Below, in pieces: positions 43,623-53,333 of a stretch of DNA of 64,000 nucleotides. Numbering within the stretch: the stretch's first letter is position 1; the number at the start of each line of letters is the position of its first letter. The stretch covers positions 533,501 through 597,500 of the forward strand of contig NC_019738.1 in NCBI RefSeq assembly GCF_000317515.1, given 5' to 3'. This DNA comes from Allocoleopsis franciscana PCC 7113. GTDB lineage: Bacteria; Cyanobacteriota; Cyanobacteriia; Cyanobacteriales; Coleofasciculaceae. The translations under genes and the position numbers were made by a program. Under the pieces are notes generated by a model. It ran no database searches, was not told the origin of the DNA, and worked only from the letters and a program-made list of their open reading frames with translations.

Positions 43623-44708
43623 TTATAATCCACGCCGCCTTTTAGCCTCCTCACTATTAGCTATAATTTCACGTTCTTGTGCAAGGGTGCTGCCATTTGC
43701 CAGTCTCGATACTAACCCATCAACTGCACCAGCTTCAGGTTCTCGTCCAAGAATAGTTCTATAGAGATTAGCAAGGTTATTTCTTGACTCCTCACTATTA
43801 GCCATAATTTGACGTTCTCGTGCAAGCGTGCTGTTATTTGCCAATCTACTTACTATTCCCTCGGCTGCACCAGGTTCAGGGTCTCGTCCAAGAATAGTTC
43901 TATAGAGATTTACAGCGTTGTTTCTTGACTCCTCACTATTAGCCATAACTTGACGTTCTCGTGCAAGCGTGCTGCCATTTGCCAATCTACTTGCTAATCC
44001 CTCGGCAGCACCAGGTTCAGGGTCTCGTCCAAGAATAGTTCTGTAAAGATCAACCCCCTGCTGCCGGAGATCCTGCTTTACTTCCACCACATACTCATCT
44101 ACTTTTCTGAGGTATCGCTTCTGGCGATCTTGCGCTTCCTCGTGACTAGCGTACTGCGCTGCAATCACTGCATCCGACATTATTTTTGCTCTTGCATAGC
44201 AGTTTTTGATCGCGTTTGTTCTAGACATTCCAGCACTAGCTACTTCTATTACAAAAGTTTTAGGATCTGGCGGTAGTTGAGTTGCTCTATCTCGGCAAAC
44301 CTCAGCAAGCCCCACAGCAAATGTGGCGTTACAATTTTCTGGTCTGGTTCCAAGCGTGTAGTAACAGCGATCATGGTTATTACAAACTTCTTTAAAGCTA
44401 AAGTTGTAACCAAGGCTGGCAAAATTGTCGTATTCACCCGGACGAGTTTTTGGAAGGCTACAGCCATTAGGTCTCTTGGCATACGGATAAAGAGGGAGCG
44501 ATTCATTACCCTCGATACTATCAAACGTGCCCTGACCGCTATCTAAAAAATCATTCCAACAAGGTAAGGGAATACCATCTTTGACTCCACAGTCCTGTGC
44601 ATTTGCTAACTGCGGAAATAGTAGAATCCTACTGGAAATAGTTAGAGAATTGACAACAGTCGATATAGTAACTAGAACAGCAATTTGGCTTAATGAGAGG
44701 TACTTCAT
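43623..44708 (-). CDS. Secreted phospholipase A2-like protein with three DUF4214-like repeats
   Basis: 361 residues. The signal peptide lies at about 1-35 (SQIAVLVTISTVVNSLTISS region). The middle domain has FKEVCNNHDRCYYTLGTRPE, the H-D-x-C-Y active-site helix of phospholipase A2, and CNATFAVGLAEVC, the matching cysteine helix, so disulphides and a His-Asp dyad are present. The calcium loop was not clearly identified. From about residue 220, three 47-residue repeats (LYRTILGRDPEPGAAEG type) run to the end. The combination suggests an exported lipase held or displayed by repeats. A patatin gene lies just upstream on the same strand. Confidence 0.82.
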   Translation of the reverse strand: MKYLSLSQIAVLVTISTVVNSLTISSRILLFPQLANAQDCGVKDGIPLPCWNDFLDSGQGTFDSIEGNESLPLYPYAKRPNGCSLPKTRPGEYDNFASLGYNFSFKEVCNNHDRCYYTLGTRPENCNATFAVGLAEVCRDRATQLPPDPKTFVIEVASAGMSRTNAIKNCYARAKIMSDAVIAAQYASHEEAQDRQKRYLRKVDEYVVEVKQDLRQQGVDLYRTILGRDPEPGAAEGLASRLANGSTLARERQVMANSEESRNNAVNLYRTILGRDPEPGAAEGIVSRLANNSTLARERQIMANSEESRNNLANLYRTILGREPEAGAVDGLVSRLANGSTLAQEREIIANSEEAKRRRGL

Positions 44709-44918
44709 AATATCCTTTCTGTTTTTTCCCGATCGTCTCGAAAGTATTTTTCGCGCACTTCAAGCTGATAACGACAGAGTGAGGCAAGTAATGTTCAAGA
44801 TATCAGTCTCGCTCCAGACAACCAAAGAGCGATTGCGATTTTTCACTATCGCTAACAAGTTGTGAGTTCCAGATTATTGTTTATTATTAAATACTCAATA
44901 ATTACCTCAATTGTTCTC

Positions 44919-45968
44919 TTATAAAGGTTGGCACAGAACTTCACATAACTGATTTAAACTCTCCCTTCTTTGTTCAATCAATATTTTGCCAAGTCCTTCT
45001 AAGTACTCAATATTAGCTGGACTTGCATTATCCATATGATCGTGGCCATCATCAGCACTTAATGGTACTTGGAAGCGATAGTAGTTTCTGCGATCTCCCT
45101 TAGTAGTCATTAATTGATTAAACTGATAAGCAACAGACTCACTCTGTCCATCAAAGACAATATTAAGTAGGGGAAGTGCCCATTTAAGTTGCCCCCAATT
45201 TTTAGCCTCTTGATATTTGTACTTCCTTGTTAACGAGCCAGTACCCAAAGAGACAACAAGTGTGTCATCTCGTTGTAGTTCCTGTCCAGTCTTTCTCTTG
45301 TAAGAAATCATTGTCTCCATCAGCGCTAACGAAGTAGGATTATTTGCAAAAATTCCACCATCTACTAAGGCATAGTAATCTTCGGAAGTCCGATGAACTG
45401 TTTTAAGCTTATAAGGAGGGAAGAAGGTTGGTGCGGCAGAGGTTGCCATTGCTGCGTTAACCATTGTGAATCCTCTACATATCTTGCGACTATCTAACCC
45501 CTCCGTTTCCTCTGCGTCATAGTTGCTTGTGAAAAAAACAGGTGTTCGTAATTCGATATCATAACTTGTAATAAAGACTTCTCGTAAAGCATTTTCAATA
45601 CGAGCTTCACCTAAAAGGTTCGTCAAAATTTCTTGCTTGCCTATCGGACTAAACTTCGGCTGTAATAAATCATCTATAGGAGTTGGAATATATTCACTGA
45701 AAATTTTCTTTCCGTACTTGCGATAAAAATCTATAAGTTCAGCCGCAGTATATTCTGCCTCATAATTACTACTAGAATCTGAATTGCGTTTTGTCAATCC
45801 TAAGGCGATAATTCCTCCAGTTGAAGTACCAGAAATCATGTGAAACATTGTTTCTATTCGATTCCTCGTTTTTTCTTCAATATAGTTAAGAATCATAGCA
45901 GGGATTATTCCTCGAATCCCACCACCATCAATTGAAAGAATTCTTCTTTTAAAGGTATTAGCGACCAT
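44919..45968 (-). CDS. Patatin-like phospholipase
   Basis: 349 residues. RRILSIDGGGIRGIIPAMIL gives the oxyanion loop DGGGIRG (14-20). MISGTSTGGIIALGL contains the nucleophile Ser49 in G-x-S-x-G. ALVDGGIFANNPTSLALMET carries the catalytic aspartate (DGG). It is a complete Ser-Asp dyad lipase without signal peptide, so probably cytoplasmic acyl hydrolase activity on membrane lipids. It is divergent from the NB-ARC/WD40 gene 277 bases away. Patatins serve as effectors in some anti-phage systems, but no cyclase or other CBASS gene is present here. Confidence 0.92.
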   Translation of the reverse strand: MVANTFKRRILSIDGGGIRGIIPAMILNYIEEKTRNRIETMFHMISGTSTGGIIALGLTKRNSDSSSNYEAEYTAAELIDFYRKYGKKIFSEYIPTPIDDLLQPKFSPIGKQEILTNLLGEARIENALREVFITSYDIELRTPVFFTSNYDAEETEGLDSRKICRGFTMVNAAMATSAAPTFFPPYKLKTVHRTSEDYYALVDGGIFANNPTSLALMETMISYKRKTGQELQRDDTLVVSLGTGSLTRKYKYQEAKNWGQLKWALPLLNIVFDGQSESVAYQFNQLMTTKGDRRNYYRFQVPLSADDGHDHMDNASPANIEYLEGLGKILIEQRRESLNQLCEVLCQPL

Positions 45969-46245
45969 AATCTTCCCCTTTCCAATTCTTTACAAACTAA
46001 ATTCAAATGTGTGAGATAAATGACTTCAATCCACCCTGATTCAGTAATAACCCGGACATTGCTATTGCGTCTGTGAGAAAAGGTTATAAATAGTTAGTAT
46101 TTTGGCTGCGTCGTTATACTAAAAATTAGGGGAACAGCCCATTACCCCTCTAGTTCGGGCGCTTCTACAGCCCAACCCAAGGGGGGGATAGTCCAGAAAC
46201 TCCGATTTGCTCTAGCAGATTGGAAATGTTAAGATTTGTGAATAG

Positions 46246-49200
46246 ATGACAGTTGACGAAGCCCTCCTTTTTTTAGACTCCGTTCTTCAACCAGAGCATC
46301 TCAACGATGTTCAAGAACTAGTGTTTCGGCAGACTTGGGAAGGGCGCTCTTATCCAGAGATTGCTAAAAATGCTGGTTATGAGGCGGAGTACATCAAGTT
46401 TGTTGGCTTCCAGTTGTGGCAACTACTGAGTCGGGTATTTGGAGAAAAGGTCACTAAGAGTAATGTTCAATCAGTCCTGCGGCGAAAGGCACGACAGGTG
46501 CCAGTCGTCGTAGTCCCATCAAACAGTAAGCCTACTAATGACAGTAGAAATACTCAAACCTATGCAAGTGACGCTACTACTCACTCGATCGCTGCTGAAG
46601 GAGCGACTGCCAATAGGTGTCAAGATTGGGGAGAAGCGATCGATGTCTCTGATTTCTATGGACGTGCCGAAGAACTAGCCAAGTTAGAGCAGTGGATTGT
46701 GCGCGATCGCTGCCGCTTAGTGATGGTATTCGGTATGGGCGGCATTGGCAAAACTGCGATTTCCGTCAAGATAGCAGAACGCATTCAGGAGCATTTTGAT
46801 TATGTCATCTGGCGAAGTCTGCGAAACGCTCCACCCATACTCGACCTTCTAGCAAATCTGATTCAATTCCTATCCCAGCAAAAGGAAGCTGTTTTTCCGG
46901 ATACAGTAGACGGTAGAATCTCGCAACTACTTGGATATTTACGAGCTTCTCGCTGTCTTGTGGTTCTCGATAATGCCGAATCAATTTTGCGTGACAGCGA
47001 TTGCAAGGGTGGCTATCGAGAAGGATATGAGGGTTATGGTCAACTCCTCAGATGTCTGGCAGAAACACCCCATAAAAGTACTCTCGTCTTAACCAGCCGG
47101 GAAAAACCAAAAGAACTAACAACACAGGAAGGTAAAACCTTACCTGTTCGCTCATTACAACTGCCTGGTTTGTCCTCAGTAGTAGGACAGAAAATTTTTC
47201 AGGTCAAGGGTGATTTTTCTGGGTCAGAATCCGAATGGAATGTTCTGATCGAACACTATGCGGGAAATCCCTTGGCATTAAAAATGGTAGCTTCAGTCAT
47301 TCGGGATTTATTTGATAGTAGTGTTTCTAAATTCTTAGAATTATTAACCCAAGGTACGTTAGTCTTTGATGATATTCGTAATCTATTAGACAGGCAGTTT
47401 AATCGCCTATCTGATTTAGAAAAAGAGCTAATGTACTGGCTTGCTATCAATCGAGAGCCAGTTTCTTTCTTAGGATTGCATAAAGATTTAGTAAGAGAAC
47501 TCTCACCAACTGAACTCTTAGAGGCTTTTGCTTCTCTTGCGAGGCGAGCGCTTATTGAAAAAAACTCAGACGGCTTCACCCAACAACCTGTTGTCATGGA
47601 ATACATGACACAACAGTTAATCGAACAGATATGCCAAGAGATAATTACTACTAAGCTTGACCTTTTAAAGAGCCATGCCTTGCTAAAAGCCCAAGCAAAA
47701 GACTATGTGAGGGATACTCAATCTCGCCTCATCCTCAGCCCCATTGCTAAGCGACTGCTCTCCAGTTTTGAAAGCCAGCGATCGCTAGAAAATCAGCTCA
47801 ATCTCATTCTTGCATCCCTGCGAGGAAAGCCAGCACGAGAAACCGGATATGCGGCTGGTAATGTTATTAATCTCCTGCGGCATATACAGACCGATTTAAG
47901 TGGCTGGGATTTTTCTAATTTAACAGTTTGGCAAGCTTATTTACAAGATGTAAATTTACATCAAATAAACTTTGCTGGTGCTGATTTAGCTACGTCTGTT
48001 TTTGCTGAGAACTTTGGTAGTGGCTTGTCAGTTGCTATTAGTCCAAATGGAAAGCTGCTAGCAATGGGCGGTACAAATGGTGAGATTCACTTATGGCAAC
48101 TCCCAGAAACTCAGCTATTAATAACTAACAAAGGACACACTAGTTTAGTGTTTTCTGTGGTCTTCAGCCCAGATAGCCGAATGCTCGCCAGTGGTAGTGC
48201 AGACGGTACTGTGAAGTTATGGGATTGCAGCACTGGACAATGTCTTAACGTGTTGCCAGGACATATCGGCAATGCATGGTCAGTTGCTTTCAGCCCAGAT
48301 GGTCATAGCCTAGCAAGTGGCAGTGGTGACGGAACTTTACGCTGTTGGGATTTGAACACTGGACAATGCTTAAAGATGTGGCAAGCACACTTAGGTCAAG
48401 TGTGGTCAGTTGCGTTCAGTCCTCAAGGTCGGACTTTAGCCAGTAGCGGTGCTGACAATACGATGAAGCTATGGGATGTCAGTACAGGACAATGCCTAAA
48501 AACATTCCAGAGTGATAACAACCAAGTTCAGTCAGTTGCCTTCAGCCCCGATGGCAAAATACTAGCTAGTGGCGGTAATGATTGCTTGGTACGTTGCTGG
48601 GATATCAATACAGGTGAGTGTTTCCGCGTCTGCCAAGCACACACAGAACGAGTGTTGTCAATAGCCTTTAGTCCTGACGGCAAAACCTTAGCTAGTTCTA
48701 GTGAAGACTCGACAGTGAGATTGTGGGACGTTTTATCAGGCCAGTGTCTCAAAACACTGCAAGCACACACCAACCGGGTTTCATCGGTTGCTTTTAGTCC
48801 TGATGGCAAAACTGTAGCGAGTTGTAGTGAAGACTATACACTCAGACTGTGGGATGCTAACACAGGTCAATGTCTGAAAACTGTGTACGGGCAAACCAGC
48901 CCAGTATACTCAGTCGCTTTATCTCCTCAAGGTGAGACGTTTGCCAGTGGCGATCGCACACTCAGGTTGTGGAATGCCAAAACGGGGCAGTGTCTTAAAA
49001 GCTTACGGGAACTTAGTCCTCGGATTGTGTCCATTGCCTATAGCCCGGATGGTCATATCATAGCAACTAGCTGTTATGACACGAGCGTCAAGTTATGGGA
49101 TGCTACGACAGGACAGTGCCTGAAAACTTTGCAAGGTCATACGGCTTGGAGCTGGGGAGTTGCTATAAGTCCTGATGGTAAAACGTTGGCAAGTAGCAGT

Positions 49201-49863
49201 GGCGACTATACTGTAAAGCTTTGGAATATCAAAACAGGGCAGTGCCTCAAAACTTGCAGCGAACACCAGGGTTGGGTGTTTAGAGTTGCGTTTAGTCCTT
49301 TTGATAATATCCTGGCTTCTGCCAGTGCTGATAGTACCGTAAAGTTATGGGATAGCACTACAGGGGAACTTTTGAGAACGTGTACCGGACATGAAAGTTG
49401 GGTTTGGTCAGTTGCGTTTAGTCCTTCTGATAATATCCTGGCTTCTGGTAGTGCTGACAATACCGTGAAGTTTTGGGATGTCACTACGGGACAATGCCTG
49501 AAAACTTTGCAGGGACACGACAGCATGGTGGTCTCAGTGATGTTTAGCTCTGATGGTAGACACTTGGCAAGTGGCAGTCACGATCGAACAGTGAGGTTGT
49601 GGGATGTTAGTACTGGTGAATGCCTAAAAGTTCTCCAGGGACACGACAATTGGGTTTGGTCAGTTGCCTTCAGTCTAGATGGTCAAACAATAGCCACTGC
49701 CAGCCAAGATGAGACGATTAAGCTTTGGGATGCAAAGACAGGTGATTGCCTAAAAACACTGCCAGTCCCCAAACCCTACGAAGGCATGAACATTACAGGT
49801 GTCACGGGTTTAACGGATGCCCAGAAAGCGACGCTGAAAGCACTGGGGGCAGTGAATGATTGA
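46246..49863 (+). CDS. STAND NTPase: HTH-like N-domain, NB-ARC, 14 WD40 blades
   Basis: 1,205 residues. Residues 1-85 form a helical N-domain resembling the vMAP-type helix-turn-helix found in cyanobacterial signalling proteins. The NB-ARC P-loop GMGGIGKT is at 163-170, with [10 protein letters not shown] (Walker B) and [14 protein letters not shown] (sensor) after it. A winged-helix part follows, then a few pentapeptide-like residues ([20 protein letters not shown]). Fourteen WD40 blades run from about 590 to 1180, enough for two seven-blade propellers; blade eight is shortened by two residues ([12 protein letters not shown]). The C-tail ends in [20 protein letters not shown] proteins oligomerise on ligand sensing by the WD40 part. 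No C-terminal effector is present. Confidence 0.92.
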   Translation: MTVDEALLFLDSVLQPEHLNDVQELVFRQTWEGRSYPEIAKNAGYEAEYIKFVGFQLWQLLSRVFGEKVTKSNVQSVLRRKARQVPVVVVPSNSKPTNDSRNTQTYASDATTHSIAAEGATANRCQDWGEAIDVSDFYGRAEELAKLEQWIVRDRCRLVMVFGMGGIGKTAISVKIAERIQEHFDYVIWRSLRNAPPILDLLANLIQFLSQQKEAVFPDTVDGRISQLLGYLRASRCLVVLDNAESILRDSDCKGGYREGYEGYGQLLRCLAETPHKSTLVLTSREKPKELTTQEGKTLPVRSLQLPGLSSVVGQKIFQVKGDFSGSESEWNVLIEHYAGNPLALKMVASVIRDLFDSSVSKFLELLTQGTLVFDDIRNLLDRQFNRLSDLEKELMYWLAINREPVSFLGLHKDLVRELSPTELLEAFASLARRALIEKNSDGFTQQPVVMEYMTQQLIEQICQEIITTKLDLLKSHALLKAQAKDYVRDTQSRLILSPIAKRLLSSFESQRSLENQLNLILASLRGKPARETGYAAGNVINLLRHIQTDLSGWDFSNLTVWQAYLQDVNLHQINFAGADLATSVFAENFGSGLSVAISPNGKLLAMGGTNGEIHLWQLPETQLLITNKGHTSLVFSVVFSPDSRMLASGSADGTVKLWDCSTGQCLNVLPGHIGNAWSVAFSPDGHSLASGSGDGTLRCWDLNTGQCLKMWQAHLGQVWSVAFSPQGRTLASSGADNTMKLWDVSTGQCLKTFQSDNNQVQSVAFSPDGKILASGGNDCLVRCWDINTGECFRVCQAHTERVLSIAFSPDGKTLASSSEDSTVRLWDVLSGQCLKTLQAHTNRVSSVAFSPDGKTVASCSEDYTLRLWDANTGQCLKTVYGQTSPVYSVALSPQGETFASGDRTLRLWNAKTGQCLKSLRELSPRIVSIAYSPDGHIIATSCYDTSVKLWDATTGQCLKTLQGHTAWSWGVAISPDGKTLASSSGDYTVKLWNIKTGQCLKTCSEHQGWVFRVAFSPFDNILASASADSTVKLWDSTTGELLRTCTGHESWVWSVAFSPSDNILASGSADNTVKFWDVTTGQCLKTLQGHDSMVVSVMFSSDGRHLASGSHDRTVRLWDVSTGECLKVLQGHDNWVWSVAFSLDGQTIATASQDETIKLWDAKTGDCLKTLPVPKPYEGMNITGVTGLTDAQKATLKALGAVND

Positions 49864-49961
49864 GATAGGCCAGCAAGGGCAAAAAGACTTGCACATAGTT
49901 TCAGGAGGAATGGCCTGAAGGGGTGATTCATTAAGCCTTCAGTGATCTCATCCCGGTCTAT

Positions 49962-50086
49962 TAGACCTCTTGCAAAAGTCGAATTGACCCCCCTCAGTCC
50001 CCCCGAAACGGGGGGAGGAAATCTTACTCCCTCTCCGTTTCGGGGAGGGTTGGGGAGGGGTTCTTTGTATTTTTGTAACAGGTCTA
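49962..50086. mobile_element. MITE-like element with TAGACCT ends
   Basis: TAGACCTCTTGCAAAA (49962-49977) and the reverse complement of 50071-50086, TAGACCTGTTACAAAA, match at 14 of 16 positions. The 125-bp interior contains GGGGAGG-rich hairpins around CCGAAACGG and CCGTTTCGG. There is no ORF. It lies in the 350-base gap between the WD40 gene and the FHA cassette. Confidence 0.65.
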
Positions 50087-50213
50087 TTCTAGGGAATCCA
50101 TATTACGTTCCATTCCATACCATGGTCAACTCGTGCTTAGCTAGCCAGAATCATAATGGGAATTCTACAGTTATCAGTTGGAGTTCTTATTAGAAGGTTC
50201 AAAATTCAGGGTT

Positions 50214-50759
50214 ATGTGTGAATTAATTTTAGAGTGGCTCCAAGCTGGTCAGCTTAGACGCGAAACGATTCGTCACCCACAGCTTAGTAAGTCTCCAGGA
50301 ACGGTTCGGCTGGGTCGCAATCCAGAGGAGTGCGACATCGTGCTAAGTGACCCCACCGTCTCAGGGTTGCATGTTGAGATTTTTTTTAATCATTCATCCC
50401 AAATTTTTTGCCTGCGGAACCTCCGTCATACTAATCCTCCCGTTGTCGATGACAAGCAAATTGTCGCAGCGGAAGTCCCTTTAAGGCAGGGTAGCATCAT
50501 TGCTTTGGGACAACTCGAACTCAAAGTCGTTGCAGTTACTTTTGGCAAGCCGAATCAGGGTATTCCGCGAACCATTCTACTTCCGCCACAACCCTCACAA
50601 GCCGCTAATCAACCCGCACCCGGTACTGTCTCCTATGGATTGGAGTGTCCCAAATGCCACCGAGTTTCTCCCTATGAACAATTGGAGTGGGGCTGTCAGT
50701 GGTGTGGCACTTCTTTGGCAGCAGCGGCTAGTGTTTTAATGTCGCCCAATAGTAATTAG
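50214..50759 (+). CDS. FHA-domain protein with C-terminal zinc ribbon
   Basis: 181 residues from the ATG at 50214; a TTG at 50178 would add 12 residues. The FHA domain at about 15-110 has VRLGRNPEECDIVLSDPTVS (the G-R-x-x-x-x-D-I...S pattern) and GLHVEIFF, and should bind phosphothreonine peptides. A linker rich in P, Q and A leads to ECPKCHRVSPYEQLEWGCQW and CG, a four-cysteine zinc ribbon. It is 12 bases upstream of the FHA-flavoprotein gene, so part of the same operon. Partners would be kinases or phosphoproteins not encoded here. Confidence 0.88.
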   Translation: MCELILEWLQAGQLRRETIRHPQLSKSPGTVRLGRNPEECDIVLSDPTVSGLHVEIFFNHSSQIFCLRNLRHTNPPVVDDKQIVAAEVPLRQGSIIALGQLELKVVAVTFGKPNQGIPRTILLPPQPSQAANQPAPGTVSYGLECPKCHRVSPYEQLEWGCQWCGTSLAAAASVLMSPNSN

Positions 50760-50771
50760 GGATAGGAAAGT

Positions 50772-52751
50772 ATGAATTCTGCCCCTTTGCGAATTCAGTT
50801 GAGTTGGGATAACCCCGCCACCGGAGAGAGGCGAGAACCGACGCTGGGTATTCCAATTGCACTGGGGCGCGACTTCAATGCCATGCCTGCCCAAATTCAA
50901 GGGCATCCTGTCTCTCGGATGGTTCTCAATAGCCTTGAGGTTTCTCGCTTCCATCTGCTGATTGATACAGACAGTGGCGCGTTAGTTGTCATCGATCAAA
51001 ATAGCCGCAATGGTACTTTTGTCAATGGTAACCGTATTGCTACAAATGGACGCACGTTGTTGGCTCATGGCGATTCGTTACAAGTTGGGCCTTACCAAAT
51101 TGCGATCGCTTTTGGTGCGAGGACACAACTATCTGCCGCTTCCAGGAATTCACAGATTGTCTTTAACCCGAATACCGGATTGCCCGATCCGAGTCCACCC
51201 CCAGCGATCCCGGTGGCAACCACTACTCGTAATTTTCCTCCACCCCTGTTTCAAGCATTAGAAGTGGCTGTACAAGACCTTCATGCTACAGGATTACCGG
51301 TGGAAGAAGTGGATTATGCAACCGTGGGAGCGGGGTTGGGTAGCTTTGTTTGGGCGGATTTATTGAGAATTTCCGGGGTGAGGAGTTCTCAGATTGCGGC
51401 GTTGGGGATTGCGACCCAGCCCTATAGTCGGTATAAGCAGCTTTGCCTCAATTCCCAAATTCCCCTGCATGAGCGATTACGCTCGAATTCAGATTCTTGT
51501 CCTGATAATATTTGGGGTTGGCCTAGCTATGCGGTGCGGGAGGCATGGCACAATGCGGTGCGGGGGCATTGGGGAACCGCTTTAGGGTATTTGTGGCAGG
51601 TGTTTGCGGAGCCAACCTTTGCCCAAACCTACACGCCTCGTGCCGAGAATGTATTTGCTTCCCTGGATCGGGAGGTGAAGCGGATTGGTTGGGAGCAAAT
51701 GTTTCGTTATGGAAGCGTCCGGGCGATTCGTAAGACTACAGATGGACGTTATGCGATCGCCTATTCCCGAACGACCACTGGATACCGTAACCATGCTTTC
51801 TTAGTGGCTCGTTATGTTCACTTAGCAACCGGCTATCCGGCGATTAAATTTCTCCCCGATTTGCAAGCCTATCGGGAGAAAACCCAGGATTTTAAATCAG
51901 TGGTGAATGCTTACGAACTTCATGACCACGTTTATCAATATTTGGAACAATATGGCGGTACGGTGATGATTCGCGGTCGTGGGATTGTGGCATCACGGAT
52001 TGTACAACGAGTGTATGAAGCAAGGCTACGGAACACGAATATTCGGTTAGTGCATTTAATGCGATCGCCCAAACCCCAAGGCAATAAATTTGGCACCTCC
52101 CAACGACGGGTGGAACACCACTACGAATTTCAACCCTTTAACTGGCCCAAAGCTTGCTGGAGTGGGGAACTGCGAGAGATGCTAGAAAAGGCTGACCCGC
52201 ATGAGCGACAACGCTTACTCGCTGACTGGGGTGGCACAACAACCGCTCTTCGCCACGATTGGCAATGGATTGTCGAGCAAGGGTTAAAGTTAGGCTGGTA
52301 CAAAATTGAGTTTGGAGAAGTTGAACGGGTTGAGCGTGAGTCTAGTGGAGTTATTACTTACATTCAGGAGAAGGAGTTTAAAGGACAAATACGTCTAGAA
52401 GCCGACTTTATTATTGATGCTACAGGACTTGACGCGCAGGCAACCGCCAGCCCCCTCCTCAATGACCTTATCACGCATTACAACTTACCGCTTAATCCTT
52501 TAGGGCGTCTAAGTGTAAATAATGATTTTGAATTGGTAGAAATGCGGGTGTCACAGGGTCGGATGTATGGGGCAGGGGCAATTACATTAGGTGGCCCTTA
52601 TGCGGCGGTGGATAGTTTTTTGGGCTTACAGTATGCGGCACTCAGGGCCGTAGATGCGATGACGACCAACAAGGCACCTAAAATCCGTCGTTTGAACGGA
52701 CTCAATTCTTTATTTCAATGGGGAAAATGGGTGGTCAATCAATCTCCCTAA
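50772..52751 (+). CDS. FHA domain fused to FAD/NAD(P)-binding oxidoreductase
   Basis: 659 residues. Residues 1-125 form an FHA domain: PIALGRDFNAM, SLEVSRFHLLIDTDSG and DQNSRNGTFVNGNRI, so phosphopeptide binding is likely. A proline-rich linker follows. From about 180 a Rossmann-type segment, VDYATVGAGLGSFVWADLLR, starts a flavoprotein. GGTVMIRGRGIVASRIVQRV (about 395) is a second nucleotide-binding element, and ADFIIDATGLDAQ is the ATG motif of FAD/NAD(P) monooxygenase-like enzymes. The fold resembles L-lysine/ornithine N-hydroxylase or lycopene cyclase-like proteins only loosely. The fusion of phospho-sensing and redox catalysis is the striking point. Substrate unknown. Confidence 0.85.
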   Translation: MNSAPLRIQLSWDNPATGERREPTLGIPIALGRDFNAMPAQIQGHPVSRMVLNSLEVSRFHLLIDTDSGALVVIDQNSRNGTFVNGNRIATNGRTLLAHGDSLQVGPYQIAIAFGARTQLSAASRNSQIVFNPNTGLPDPSPPPAIPVATTTRNFPPPLFQALEVAVQDLHATGLPVEEVDYATVGAGLGSFVWADLLRISGVRSSQIAALGIATQPYSRYKQLCLNSQIPLHERLRSNSDSCPDNIWGWPSYAVREAWHNAVRGHWGTALGYLWQVFAEPTFAQTYTPRAENVFASLDREVKRIGWEQMFRYGSVRAIRKTTDGRYAIAYSRTTTGYRNHAFLVARYVHLATGYPAIKFLPDLQAYREKTQDFKSVVNAYELHDHVYQYLEQYGGTVMIRGRGIVASRIVQRVYEARLRNTNIRLVHLMRSPKPQGNKFGTSQRRVEHHYEFQPFNWPKACWSGELREMLEKADPHERQRLLADWGGTTTALRHDWQWIVEQGLKLGWYKIEFGEVERVERESSGVITYIQEKEFKGQIRLEADFIIDATGLDAQATASPLLNDLITHYNLPLNPLGRLSVNNDFELVEMRVSQGRMYGAGAITLGGPYAAVDSFLGLQYAALRAVDAMTTNKAPKIRRLNGLNSLFQWGKWVVNQSP

Positions 52752-52821
52752 GCACAAAAGTACGAAGTAGATGTAGATAAAAAAATTCATCTTTTATCTC
52801 TAAATCCTTCAATCTTGAGCT

Positions 52822-53247
52822 ATGACTCCTACTCTATTTGGTCGCTGGCAAACTCGCTTATTACTACTAGCTACGATAGGCGTTTTGATCACATTGCCCT
52901 TTTCCTTGGGTATTATCGGCCCTGGCGCTAGTTCTGAATTCTTCTGGATACTCGGATATATAGCACTGTTTGGTTTAATCTGGGACGTGCTTTATAACTA
53001 CCTCCAGAAGTTTCGTTGGGATCGGGATTGGCCTGGTGCGTTTCAACTCCTGGCTGGAATTTGGGAGGCTATTTTTATTGTTGCTGTGGTGAAGCTATTT
53101 GGCTTACCCAATGTACCCAGAGAATTACCGATTAATGGGTTTATATTTCACTACAGCTTAGTGTGGATAGGAGTTTACATTACCTCTCAAATGGTCATGC
53201 GAATTGTGTTTCCCCGGTGGCGTTTCAAAGGTGGGCAATGGCTATAA
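52822..53247 (+). CDS. Four-span membrane protein of the FHA cassette
   Basis: 141 residues with four predicted spans: LLLLATIGVLITLPFSLGII, FFWILGYIALFGLIWDVLYN, FQLLAGIWEAIFIVAVVKLF and FHYSLVWIGVYITSQMVMRI. No catalytic motif or family was recognised. It starts 70 bases after the FHA-flavoprotein gene in the same direction, so it may anchor or assist it. Functional link is inference from proximity. Confidence 0.7.
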   Translation: MTPTLFGRWQTRLLLLATIGVLITLPFSLGIIGPGASSEFFWILGYIALFGLIWDVLYNYLQKFRWDRDWPGAFQLLAGIWEAIFIVAVVKLFGLPNVPRELPINGFIFHYSLVWIGVYITSQMVMRIVFPRWRFKGGQWL

Positions 53248-53333
53248 TTTGGGAGGCATAATTAAATCGAAAATATTTTTAAATTGACCTAATTAGAATT
53301 ATTTTGGCTATTGACTCTCTCCCTGAAAAACCT

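Noticed and set aside
44919-49863. Patatin plus STAND as a CBASS or CapV-type operon
   Set aside because: No CD-NTase cyclase or ancillary Cap gene is present and the two genes are divergent, so a named system is not supported. Kept only as a speculative cluster.
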